This document shows positions 55,451 through 64,000 of a stretch of 64,000 nucleotides of DNA, one piece after another. The notes below the pieces were generated by a model. It was given only the letters and a program-made list of their open reading frames with translations. It ran no database searches and was not told where the DNA came from. The stretch lies in assembly GCA_903772945.1 (NCBI GenBank), contig CAICTM010000007.1:207707-271706 (forward strand). Direction: 5' to 3'. Positions within the stretch are counted from its first letter, which is position 1. Every line of letters begins with the position of its first letter. This DNA is from Seminavis robusta (taxonomy: Eukaryota > Bacillariophyta > Bacillariophyceae > Naviculales > Naviculaceae). The position numbers were made by a program, and so were the translations under genes.

Positions 55451-57436
55451 ATGACAATGACAGGACCCATGGTAGCCGCAATGACACCGACAGCCTCAGC
55501 TACAGCCTCAGCCACACCCACAGCAGCAGCAATGAATGGCACAGCAGAAGCAGCGCCACTGCCAGTAGCAGCCATGAAGCTGCCAGTGACTGAAGAAGAC
55601 GACGATGAAGAAGATCTGCACAGAGGCTTGATGGTTTCCGGAGGTCCTTTCGAAAACGCCAAGAGAAAGTCGTCGTGGAGCGCCACGTCCATGAGGAAGG
55701 AATTGGGATCTCCCAGAATGGCGTCGCATGGAGAAACTGCCAACTTTGCGTTTTCCAACAACAAAGACGATCCACATGTACACGCACATGCTCACTCTAA
55801 CTCTTCCAGTCACACTTCACCTTTGGCAAGCAACAATGCAGGCGTCTCTGCTAGTATGGGAGTGGACACTGATCACCATCTAGATACTGGTACCGGTACC
55901 AATCTTACATCTGACAAGGACACTGCCAAGTCCAAGAGCAAGAGCAGCTCTGCCAGCAACAGTCCTTCTGCTGGCAACAACCCCAACTCTACTACAAGTA
56001 ATATGCATGGCAGTGGAGCTGTCAAGCCACACGGTAAAACCAAGGACCGTTCTTGTGCAAGGGCTCCTGGAATTCAGTTTCTGCAGGAGTTGGGGTCTGC
56101 TCTAGTTTCTTGTACAAGCCAATCCAATCACAACTCAAAATCAGGTCATGGACACAACAGTTCTAAAAGATCATCCTCATCTTCTTCAGCCTGTTCCAAT
56201 GCTTGTTCCAATGCCAACAATGCATACAACTCAAACTCAAATGGCAATTCAAACTCCAGCTCAAACAACAACACCAGTTGGGAAGTGCTCAAAGATTACC
56301 TTCACAAGGCTGTCAAGGGAGATCTCGATCTAGAAGCTGCTAAAGAAGCATGGAGGAAAACTACGCAGTACCACTCATCACGGGCTCAGTGCAGAGATGA
56401 TTACTATTACTCAAACTCACCTGATATACACTCACTGGGAAGTCATGACTCCATTCTCACATCAGACAACTACTCCGTTCTCAACCAAAAACAGGCCATG
56501 CTACTGCAACAGGAGGAAGAAGCATTGCAGCTCAGAAGACTCACTTCCTGGGGGACCGTTGGCACTTATGAAACCATTGAAACCAATGGCACTACCAACA
56601 ACAGCAAGTCTAACTCCATCACCAGCCACAGTATCAGCTCTGCCAATGGACACAACAACAGCAACACCCCTGCTGCTAATGGTACGGACCCAAGTACTGG
56701 TACGCCCAAGGCAAACACAAACACCAACACCAACAATGGCGCCTCCTCACAAGACAAACCATCCAGCAATCGGCGCAAGCGAGTCGTACGGTTCGACTAT
56801 CCACCCATCAGTTCACTTCGAGAATGCCCCAGAACACAACCAGAACAAATCAGAGATCTATTCTTCACGGAACACGAACTCGAACAGATCGAAGACGATA
56901 GATACTCTACCATCAGTGCCGATGACGTCGAGATTGTCGCTATCTCCACATCCACCACTGCAGAATCAGAGTCCATGGACGAAAATGGAAACCCACTTCC
57001 AAACTCGCCAAGCGATCAAGATCCTTCCACCGGAAACTTTCGAAACTACGTGGCCACTCCTTCTGTACTGGCAAACAACAAGAACAAGAAAGATGCTTCC
57101 AACAACAGTACCAATATGGGCAAGAAACATCATCACCGCCTACGAAACTTCTCCTTTGACGATATGGTGCCCAACACAAACCGAAACAACAGCAACGGAC
57201 AACAAGAACGACCCACTTCCACAGGGTCGTCGTCATGCTCTGCTACTGGAAAGCGAAATGGATCGTCTCGCCGCTCCGCTAGACGGTCATCCTCGTCAAA
57301 CATTCAACACAGCGACAGCAACACGGAACAACAAAACAAGGCTGCGGCGTCGTCGCCTTCCTCGGCATCGGCCGCCTCTTCTCGACGCATGATCAAAAGC
57401 GTACAAATCTATCTCAGGGAACGATCCGTGGGGTGA
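55451..57436 (+). CDS. Large low-complexity protein with conserved diatom blocks
   Basis: 661 residues, single exon. The frame is open six bases further to a GTG, but the first ATG is at 55451. Most of the protein is Ser/Asn/Thr-rich and disordered. Ordered islands are APGIQFLQELGSALVSC (about 205-221), SWEVLKDYLHKAVKGDLDLE (about 275-300), and a block RKRVVRFDYPPISSLRECPR followed by LFFTEHELEQIEDDRYST (about 442-485). The C-terminus reads MIKSVQIYLRERSVG. From memory, the V-R-F-x-Y-P-P-x-x-S-L-R-E-C-P-R...L-F-F-T-E-x-E-L-x-Q-I-E-D-D-R block and the K-S-V-Q-I-Y-L-R-E-R-S end recur together in many diatom proteins of unknown function. No membrane segment is visible. Confidence 0.8.
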   Translation: MTMTGPMVAAMTPTASATASATPTAAAMNGTAEAAPLPVAAMKLPVTEEDDDEEDLHRGLMVSGGPFENAKRKSSWSATSMRKELGSPRMASHGETANFAFSNNKDDPHVHAHAHSNSSSHTSPLASNNAGVSASMGVDTDHHLDTGTGTNLTSDKDTAKSKSKSSSASNSPSAGNNPNSTTSNMHGSGAVKPHGKTKDRSCARAPGIQFLQELGSALVSCTSQSNHNSKSGHGHNSSKRSSSSSSACSNACSNANNAYNSNSNGNSNSSSNNNTSWEVLKDYLHKAVKGDLDLEAAKEAWRKTTQYHSSRAQCRDDYYYSNSPDIHSLGSHDSILTSDNYSVLNQKQAMLLQQEEEALQLRRLTSWGTVGTYETIETNGTTNNSKSNSITSHSISSANGHNNSNTPAANGTDPSTGTPKANTNTNTNNGASSQDKPSSNRRKRVVRFDYPPISSLRECPRTQPEQIRDLFFTEHELEQIEDDRYSTISADDVEIVAISTSTTAESESMDENGNPLPNSPSDQDPSTGNFRNYVATPSVLANNKNKKDASNNSTNMGKKHHHRLRNFSFDDMVPNTNRNNSNGQQERPTSTGSSSCSATGKRNGSSRRSARRSSSSNIQHSDSNTEQQNKAAASSPSSASAASSRRMIKSVQIYLRERSVG

Positions 57437-58479
57437 GCCAGCCAACCAGCCAGCCAGCAACGTTAGACAAGCCAATTCCGTGGTGACAGGGTGCGGGGAC
57501 GTCCACGGCAGCCAGGCTTGCAAAACTCGTCCAGTTTTTTTTCCTGTTCTCTTCTGTTACGGTGTTGGGGTTTGGTTTGTTTGGTAAGTGGAATGTCTCC
57601 GAGTTGCCTCGTGCTTTGCAGCGTGCCGTTACCCTGCCATCTTGATCCACTCCCTGTTCTTCTAACGAATATGTGCCTATCTTGCATCGTCAATCGTAGA
57701 GGAGACATGGGTACAATCAAGGACTGCGGCGCTACTACTGCCAAAGGCACAAGGAAAGACACGCGGTAGCAGGAAAAGCGGGCATGGACAATACAAAGTG
57801 TAAGCCTTGCCTTGCCTTGCTGCAATCACGCTTGACGGCTGCTGCATGGAGCACATGCACCGTCGAAGCTCGAATCATCGTGGTGTACCGCTTCTGCTGC
57901 AGTGGAATTGGATAGGATAGGAATGGTTCAGTGGTGGCTCGCTTCCTATTCTCATTCAACTGTTGCTGGCTCCATGATATTTACCACCATTACATAAATT
58001 TAAAAGATACCTGTCCATTCACTCGACTTCTACTTCATTCGGACTAGGTAGTGCTCAGTGCTGGTACCATCATCATGATAGTACACCTTCGTTCTTTCAG
58101 CTTTCAGCTTGGCGCCCATTCGCCATACCATAGCTGCCCAATGCATTGGATTCATTGTTCCGCTTTCATGTTACTGTCCACCTCGAAGATATCTTTGAGT
58201 GTGCAAACCTACCGGTACCATCGCAGCCCAGGAAGCCGCACTTTTGGCTGCTACCCTCACTGAAGGCATGTTCAACAGCTATGTTTCCGTGCATCCCGCA
58301 AAGCCAAACCTGTCATGGTCCTCAATTTCTAGCCCCTGATTCCACGGAATCTAGTCCTGAATTTCCATTCATTTCCACTCTTCTTTGCTCAAGCCTGGCC
58401 CCGGCTGGCTTCCACAATGCTTTTTGCTTGCTTGCCTCTAAACTAGTTTTAGGAAATACTCATAATTGAGCCATGTAGC
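57437..58479. other. Spacer of about 1 kb, no gene supported
   Basis: 3' side of the 55451 gene. A tetramer-rich AGCCAGCCAACCAGCCAGCCAG stretch lies at about 57434-57460. TACCGGTACC near 58210. The ORFs are short and featureless. Confidence 0.5.
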
Positions 58480-58554
58480 TACTAGCTAGCTCCTATCAGC
58501 GAACTATCAGCAACTGGTAGCTAGCTAGAGCCCATTTCTAGCTAGGTAATGAGC

Positions 58555-58655
58555 AGCTAGCACCAGCTAGCTAGCACCAGCTAGCTAGCACCAGTAGCTA
58601 GCACCTGTAGCTAGCACCTGTGGCTAGCACCAGCTAGCTAGTGCACTAGCACCAG
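58555..58655. repeat. Minisatellite of CTAGCACCAG(CTAG) units
   Basis: Seven copies of TAGCACC(A/T)G, joined by CTAGCTAG or GTAG linkers, form a 13-15 base minisatellite. The flanks (58480-58740) are also saturated with CTAG/GCTAGC palindromes. Confidence 0.85.
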
Positions 58656-58864
58656 TTATTAGGCTGTACTAGCTAGCTAGGTAATAAACAATTGGCAGCT
58701 TGGGGAGCTACGGTATCTATAGCAAGTCTAGCTGGCTAGCCAGCCATCTGTTCCTCTTTTGGTTAGCCTACCACTATTAGGCTTGGGGTTAAAAAATGTG
58801 ACACACTAAGAGTCAAAGAGACAGAAAAGATTTGGAATGACCCTATATACCTTTACAGCTATTT

Positions 58865-58960
58865 GAAATGACCCCACATCCGTTGACGCTATTCTATTTT
58901 ATGGCTATTTGGAATGACCCCACATCCGTTGATGCTACTGTACTCTATTTTAAGGCTGTC
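58865..58960. repeat. Two tandem copies of a ~45-base unit
   Basis: TATTTGAAATGACCCCACATCCGTTGA... near 58860 is repeated with small changes near 58904 (GAATGACCCCACATCCGTTGATGC), and both copies end in CTATTTTA(T/A)GGC. A third, weaker GGAATGACCC lies near 58835. Confidence 0.75.
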
Positions 58961-59836
58961 GAACCCTGATGATTGTATCAACTTCCTCTTCATGTTCCCA
59001 AGGTTTGAGGGGCCGGTTCGTTTTGGGCAAAATCTGACTATTTTGCCTTGCTATATAGCCCATGAAAATGGTGGAAAAAGGCCATTTTTTGAAAGTCCCC
59101 GAAAGTGATACCACATTGTCGGGCACGCTTAGTAGGCCCAAGAAACGCTCTTCGACCTGGTCTAAGCACCCGTTTTGGACCTCGAATCGGCGTTTTCTTG
59201 ATGGTTCGACCCCTGGAATGCCACGAGGTTGAATCGGGACCGATAAGTCCACACCAGCTGGCTCCATCGACCTCTATGCAGCATCCGGTGAGAAGGAAGG
59301 TGTTATCAGACTGTCACCACTGGCTACACCCTCTGGGTGCCACTGTATCGGCTTGTTTCGGCTGAAGGAGAAGAAGTGTAGCCTTATTCGCGACTCGATC
59401 CTAGATAGGATTTGAGTTCGACTCGTGACGTAGTCCCTCGCGAATTGTCATTGAGACAGAGTTCTCATGACTGCTAGTCATACTAGGTTGTCGATGAAAC
59501 ATTGCTCTAGATATTTAGCCTGCGTGGAAAGTTTCCACGCTACTAGACAGCTCTTAGCTGAAGTTTCCACGCGTTCCGGAAATGGACCGTGGAGTACGTA
59601 GAGTTATTACCATAACCTACGATATCACTCTTCGAGGCCTCCCGCGGGAGACCAACTTCAATGAGTTCCACAACGATCTCTCTCATGGATTAGTTTTCGT
59701 AGCTTTCTAATCTCTCTCATAACTTTCATTCTCTCAAACTCAAAACACTCGAAAGATCTTTACACTAGCATATAGCGTAGTGCATTTTGTTAACAAACAC
59801 AATAGCTTTCAGCTACCATCAACCTATTCCTTAACC
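58961..59836. other. Repeat-rich leader before the gag remnant, possible LTR relic
   Basis: No gene is supported. A perfect hairpin, GCGTGGAAA-G-TTTCCACGC, lies at 59522-59540, and GTTTCCACGCG recurs about 30 bases later. The stretch just left of the gag remnant would be the place for an LTR and primer-binding site, but I found no partner copy downstream. Confidence 0.4.
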
Positions 59837-60450
59837 ATGAAGATTGCTCAAGGAAAGCATGCGTTCAGCAACTTCGAGAAACAGTTGCGTGACAAACCCA
59901 TTCTTCCTCTCGTCGACAATGACAAAGACAACGAGATCGACAATACTCGTGCCACCACCTACAAACTTCACACTATTCCTGCAGATGCAAACAGTGCCAA
60001 GTACACCTTCAAGGTAGCCATCATCAATGGCTCCAACACTCCACATGAGACCATCAAGTGAGCCTCGAATATGGAGAAGGTTTTCGCCGGATTCAACCTT
60101 GCTGGTGCCGACGACAAACATCGTCTTCTCAAGGAGATGATTTCCAGCTCTGCAAAGAGTGCCTACGAGGCTGCAATCGTGCCGTGCGTCACAACGCCCT
60201 TCGACAAATCACTGTGACGCGAGAACCACCACGCGATCCAGTCACAGAAACCGAAGCAGTGTACGCTGCTCGTATTCAAGCCGCATAGGACAGTGCAGCA
60301 GAACCCGCACTGAGCGATGCTGACATCACCACCGGAATCAACGCGGTTATCGAACAAGCCTGTCCTTACAAGGCTCTCGAAAAACAGAAGCGCTTCATGC
60401 GCCGCAAAATGCGCGAGCCTAGCGAGATGACAACTCGCGCCTACATCTAA
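59837..60450 (+). pseudogene. Retrotransposon gag remnant
   Basis: The ATG at 59837 opens a gag-like reading (MKIAQGKHAFSNFEKQLRDK). A stop codon interrupts it at 60059-60061 after NTPHETIK. The frame resumes as NMEKVFAGFNLAGADDKHRL. A one-base shift then leads into EAAI/RAVRHNALRQIT, a second stop falls near 60288, and the frame continues to CPYKALEKQKRFMRRKMREP before a last stop at 60448-60450. The K-x-K-R-(F/Y)-M-R-R-x-(M/V)-R-(E/K)-P segment is, from memory, typical of gag proteins of diatom LTR retrotransposons. The copy is plainly dead. No protease, integrase or reverse transcriptase follows. Confidence 0.7.
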
Positions 60451-61273
60451 GAAGCACATAATGGGGTAGCGCGAAAACAGCGAGGTCGGTTACAAAATTG
60501 TCAGGTCAGTCGATGGTAAGGTTACCAATCGGTAACTGACCTCGCGCTTATGTATGGTGGGTACAAGAACACCGAGGAATGATCTTTCCCATTTTGTGAG
60601 GTCAGCTGTGCAATATTCAAGAACCTCTTATCCTACTAATTGAAGACGATCAACTCAGGCATATACAGATGCAATTGCAGCACGAGTCATTGGCGCAACG
60701 GTTACAGAATGTTGAACTAAGCGTTCACTATTCCTCTACCGAATTCCGTTCCCCTTTCTATACATGGCTTACAAGTTGATGCACTTTGTGATGCTAATTA
60801 CAGAAGGGCAGTTGTAGGCTATTCCCCAAGCCCCGGAATCCAAAACAGCTCAGCCATTCCTTCCCAAATGAAAGAGTCATAGGTTACTAAATCTATAAGT
60901 AGGGGTTTCCAAAATGGAGAAAAGCAGTACACAATGTTGGATATGATTGGGGCTAAATTCGTTATGGTACTACTAATAACAGAGTAGTGGAGGTAAGCGA
61001 ACAATGACATAATGTTCGTAGTAAAAGGGGAGAAACAGGTCACTCATATGTAACCAACTGTAACGGTACGAGCATCCATAGGTCCGAGAAAAGGGTCCAA
61101 ATGATTCCAAAAAAGGACGGCTGGGGCAACCAAACAAGGGCGCCATGGGTAACAAAGCGTCTTGGAAGCCCTGCTAAAAGGGGAGAAATGAAATTGAAGA
61201 AAGTGGAGGAAGCCACCAAAAGCCTGGGTAGGACCCCACCAAATGATGGGGTCCTAGGTTGCCAAGGGGCAAC
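60451..61273. other. Spacer with inverted repeats
   Basis: GCGAGGTCGGTTAC at 60480-60493 pairs, with one mismatch, with GTAACTGACCTCGC at 60532-60545. Two strong hairpins lie at 61230-61274. No gene is supported. Confidence 0.55.
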
Positions 61274-61274
61274 C
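61230..61274. repeat. Two adjacent hairpins at the 3' end of the minus-strand gene fragment
   Basis: AGGACCCCA...TGGGGTCCT (arms 61230-61238 and 61247-61255) is followed at once by GGTTGCC-AAGG-GGCAACC (61257-61274). They lie exactly at the stop codon of the minus-strand ORF 61274-61777 and could form its 3' UTR stem-loops or be a transposon end. Confidence 0.65.
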
Positions 61275-61777
61275 TAATCATCAATCTCATCAAGATTCAC
61301 ACTGGACTCTTGGCGCTTGCGCTTCTTCTTGGAGTCCTCAGTTCCAGCATGGACACTATCAGGAATCTTGTAGATGTCCTTGCGCACACGAGCAAGGATG
61401 GCCCGCTCCACCAATTTAGCATGGTCCTGGGCTCTAGATTCCTTGACAATCTTCTGCAAATCCTTGAAGCGGCGAAGGCCTTTATCACCCAACCCTCCAA
61501 AAGCAGAAGATCCAGCCTTGGAACTGGAGTACCTCCCTTCATAAACTCCCTCCGGATCATCTGCTTTGCTGGAGCGAGGCAACTTCACGTCCAAGGTGAA
61601 GCCATTGGTAACCTTGAAGTACTCGTGCCACTTTCCATTGGTAGCGTTGCCTTCATTGTCCACAGCACCTGGTTCCGCTGTGTAACCATTCTCGAAGGCG
61701 AGGGCAGCAAATGCTTCCGAATTGGGACGATAACTTTTAGGAGCGAGAGCTCTGGATCCCGTCAGAGATAGCTCCAA
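61274..61777 (-). pseudogene. C-terminal fragment of a duplicated unknown gene
   Basis: The frame is open for 167 codons, but no ATG is present in it; it begins only with TTG at 61777. It therefore looks like a C-terminal piece that lost its N-part. It contains AFENGYTAEPGAVD, DPEGVYEGRYSSSKAG, SAFGGLGDKGLRRFKDLQ and IVKESRAQ, and ends in a basic KKKRKRQ patch, a likely nuclear signal, and an acidic tail. Order and motifs (YS-SKAG-FGG-G-RR-L-VK/E-R) match the C-part of the broken plus-strand copy at 61920-62863, so the two are paralogues. Function unknown. Confidence 0.6.
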
Positions 61778-61842
61778 CAGCTATGCTGGCCTACAGCTCC
61801 AGCACCCGCACATCTAAGAAGCGCAATTGTAGGTAATTCTGA

Positions 61843-61865
61843 AAACGAGACCTCAGGTCTCGTTT
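61843..61865. repeat. Perfect palindrome between the head-to-head gene fragments
   Basis: AAACGAGACCT and AGGTCTCGTTT, eleven-base arms around a single C, lie midway between the divergent fragments at 61274-61777 and 61920-62863. Confidence 0.8.
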
Positions 61866-61919
61866 GGGAAGCACATCCCAACCTCTCCTTCCGAACCAAG
61901 TCCAAGGTTCCAATTAGGC

Positions 61920-62863
61920 AACCGGTGCAAAAAAGAGCAGTGAATGGATCAAGAAAGGCCTTCTTGTTGACCGCGACCGTAAGAAAGGACAAGGGTAAGT
62001 TCTCGCTACTCGATCGGGAACCTTTTGGTTGTCTAATTGCCCAGTGCACCTGACCAATCTGGAACCGTGTGTTCTTCTCTTTCTTTACAGTGATCAAGGA
62101 AAGGCGCGCCGCATGGGTTGCCCATGGAAAGATGCTATCACGGCAATCATGAACGAGCAACGCAACTTCGTCGTGAACCAGATGTACATCAAGACCGAGG
62201 ACTTTGTGCTGCACATGGACTCGACAAGATGCCAACTCCGGAACAGCTCAAAGCTGTGGTGATGCGGGAGGTTCCTCTTGAAGACCTTGCCCAAGATGCC
62301 AGTGCACAAGAAAAGGCGCGCGTGAGGAAATCAAGCTGCATTCTTCCTTTACACGGAGAAGCTTTTGCCATGTGTTGCTGGTGCATCCAGCTGGTTAGGG
62401 AGTCAATCCGCCAAACCATTGATTAGTGTGGCCAAGTGGAAGGGAAAGCTGTGTGTTCCTCCCGGATCTGAGGCAATGACCCTCCTCATCTACGAGAACT
62501 CCTACACCAGATGGAACCTCTGCTTCCAGCCTGGGAACAATGACTGTGGCAGAAAGAAATGGACTGCCCCAAGAGCAGCAAGGACTCGGAGACAAAAAAG
62601 TTTGCTACCAAGTACTCAAACTCCAAGGTGGGCAATGCCAAGTATGGAGGTTGGTCCAATGCAGGCCGAAGGCGCTCAATGCCCTCAAGCTTGAGGTTCA
62701 GGAAGCCCGTGCCAAGCCCAATGCCCAAGATGCAGAACAACAAATGTTGAAATGGATGTTGCAATCTTGTGGAAAGGAAGACCACGAGCCCGATCCGGAT
62801 GCCGTGAACAAGAAGAAGAAGAAGGGCAAGCGTTCCTACGATGATCTGGTGGACTGTGACTAG
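61920..62863 (+). pseudogene. Spliced unknown gene with multiple frameshifts
   Basis: An upstream coding piece (SSEWIKKGLLVDRDRKKGQG) joins across a canonical intron, 61995-62090 (GTAAGT...TTTACAG), to DQGKARRMGCPWKDAITAIM, NEQRNFVVNQMYIKTEDFV and so on. The reading then jumps frame near 62225 (to TPEQLKAVVMREVPLEDLAQ), near 62365 (to SVAKWKGKLCVPPGSEAMTL and YENSYTRW), near 62540 (to KFATKYSNSKVGNAKYGGWS) and near 62670 (to LNALKLEVQEARAKPNAQDA), ending in KKKKKGKRSYDDLVDCD. Four shifts make it a pseudogene. The intron argues for a host-gene or spliced family rather than a simple retroelement ORF. It is head to head with a truncated paralogue on the minus strand. Confidence 0.6.
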
Positions 62864-63189
62864 GGTCCTTCCAGGTTGTCAATTGGCAGCCAAGGCCCCA
62901 TTGAATGGGAAGCCCTTGGCCGCCTTTTGATTCCCCTGGTGCTTTTTGGCAGGGCTTTTGTGAGAAATTTGTTGCCCAGTTCTCTCTGTTCAGAAGCCTT
63001 CCGGTGCTTTTTCGGTACCCATTGCCTCCCTTTCCTTTTGCTGATCTTGTTAATTTGGTCGGTGGTGGTTGCCCATCTGGTAGCCTTTTTCACCCTTTTC
63101 ACCCTTTCACCATGAGGATCTTTTACGGTCATACGATTTTAGCAAAAAGTGACTGAACTAATTAAGTTTACTCACAAACTGCCGAATCG
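62864..63189. other. Spacer, no gene supported
   Basis: Both strands are open over much of 62860-63132, but neither frame shows features, and the plus frame is a Leu/Phe-rich run. I call nothing here. Confidence 0.45.
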
Positions 63190-63690
63190 CTAAAACACAG
63201 GCTTTACTCTGTGGTAACTTTTCGGTTGTTTGACTTTTTCATCCCCTTGGGAATCATCAGTGCTTGGGCTATTGTGGTACTTATGAAATCGAGGTTTATG
63301 TCGGCATGCTCCGTATATTTCGTTGCAGGAGTTGATCAGCTTTTCTGGCGATTCTCTGGATCGTTTCAGTATCTCGAGTCGCTCCCTGTTGCATAGGCTG
63401 CAGTGTCGTGTCCCGAAGGTCTTGACAGTGCTGATGGGGTTGCTTGCCATAGGATGCTAATTTCGATGCTGTTCCTTTGAATGTCGCCGTTAAGTCGGAA
63501 TGGTGAAGGATGTGCGAAGTTTTGGAATTCGTTGGCGAAGTGTCTTGCGTATGAATCTGACTTGCGTTTTCCGTAGAGGAGACGCATGACGTCGGTGAAG
63601 TGTTGGTATGTTCGTTCTTTGACGTTTCGTTGTAAAAGATCCTCTTTTTTGGTGACTCAGTACTGCTCTATTTGGATTAGCGTTAACAAT
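63190..63690 (-). pseudogene. Retroelement-like C-terminal fragment, decayed
   Basis: Read on the minus strand, VTKKEDLLQRNVKERTYQHF and LLYGKRKSDSYARHFANEF run from about 63660 to 63450. A one-base shift then leads to TVKTFGTRHCSLCNRERLEI, ending with EIYGACRHKPRFHKYH. A stop codon precedes VTKKED. The order R-x-x-x-E/R...H...SDSxAxHFA...C-x-L-C-x-x-E-(R/K)...C-R-H-x-x-x-(F/Y) recalls, from memory, the last part (GIY-YIG-nuclease-like plus Cys motif) of several eukaryotic retroelements. Identity to any named clade is not established. The rest of the element would lie to the right (63700 and beyond), where I see no clear continuation. Confidence 0.45.
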
Positions 63691-64000
63691 TAGCATTTTG
63701 ATATTCCCATCTTATCCTAGTCTTATTCGTTTTAGCTGGTTTTATTGAAACTTGGCCACCTGCAGGTCCATTTTGGTAGGTAACGCCTCTGCGATTAATA
63801 GCCCCTCTGTGCAGGATCTATTGTTGTTGGGAATGCATTCTTCATGTTCTGACCATCCAAAAACGGATGGCGATGTGACTTTTTTTAGTAGACAATGACT
63901 TAACGGTTGGATACACCAATGGCACAAAGGGTAACATACACGTACTGAAGTTGTTTCCCTGCCAGTAGTAGTTTGTAAAGTACGTCACTTCCAACCTGGA
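63691..64000. other. Right edge, no gene supported
   Basis: The minus ORF 63742-63927 has no recognisable feature. It may be part of the same decayed element or chance. Confidence 0.4.

Noticed and set aside
62860-63132. Basic 90-codon minus ORF and its plus-strand mirror
   Set aside because: Both strands open over the same stretch; composition is low-complexity and no motif is seen.

Overview
This window looks like nuclear DNA of a pennate diatom, most like Seminavis robusta or a close relative (inference; no search was run). The evidence is a fucoxanthin-chlorophyll light-harvesting gene with a diatom-type plastid-targeting start (53546-54151), two class C GPCR-type receptor genes, two giant secreted leucine-rich-repeat (LRR) proteins, short GT-AG introns of about 74-114 bp, several diatom-lineage proteins of unknown function, and remnants of a diatom-type retrotransposon gag. 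Genes are well spaced, mostly single-exon, and on both strands.

Layout. 1-1022 (-): partial multi-pass membrane protein running off the left edge. 3567-8735 (-): intronless 1722-residue secreted LRR protein (LRR-A). 10020-12836 (-): class C GPCR gene broken by several frame shifts. 14375-22779 (+): a second, nine-exon, 2559-residue LRR protein (LRR-B) that shares near-identical blocks with LRR-A in opposite orientation. 23329-31415: four small to medium diatom-type proteins, one with three copies of a SFRLPK motif and one secreted and Cys-rich with two introns. 33078-34526 (-): membrane-anchored Sec14/CRAL-TRIO protein. 36316-37551 (+): secreted protein with a Hedgehog/intein-type Hint domain. 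38731-39918 (-): membrane-anchored alpha/beta hydrolase. 41032-41595 (+): small secreted Cys-rich protein. 42381-45161 (-): intact class C GPCR. 46293-47792 (+): type II Golgi-type glycosyltransferase. 48569-48919 (+): small two-TM protein. 50369-50917 (-): diatom-family protein. 53546-54151 (+): FCP antenna protein. 55451-57436 (+): low-complexity protein with conserved diatom blocks. From about 58.5 kb to the right edge the sequence is repeat-rich: a minisatellite, a decayed retrotransposon gag, a pair of decayed related genes head to head, and a decayed retroelement-like fragment.

How the genes relate. Many products are secreted, membrane-bound or Golgi proteins: secreted LRR proteins, receptors, a Hint protein, a glycosyltransferase, a lipid-transfer protein and a lipase-like hydrolase. 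A role in cell-surface sensing or adhesion is plausible, but no operon-like unit exists and nothing shows co-regulation. The most unusual DNA structures are a short foldback element at 52464-52815 with perfect 18-bp inverted ends around an array of about 14 ACAAGCCCTTAA-like units, and a strong excess of the palindromes TACCGGTA, TACATGTA and CTAGCTAG across the spacers.
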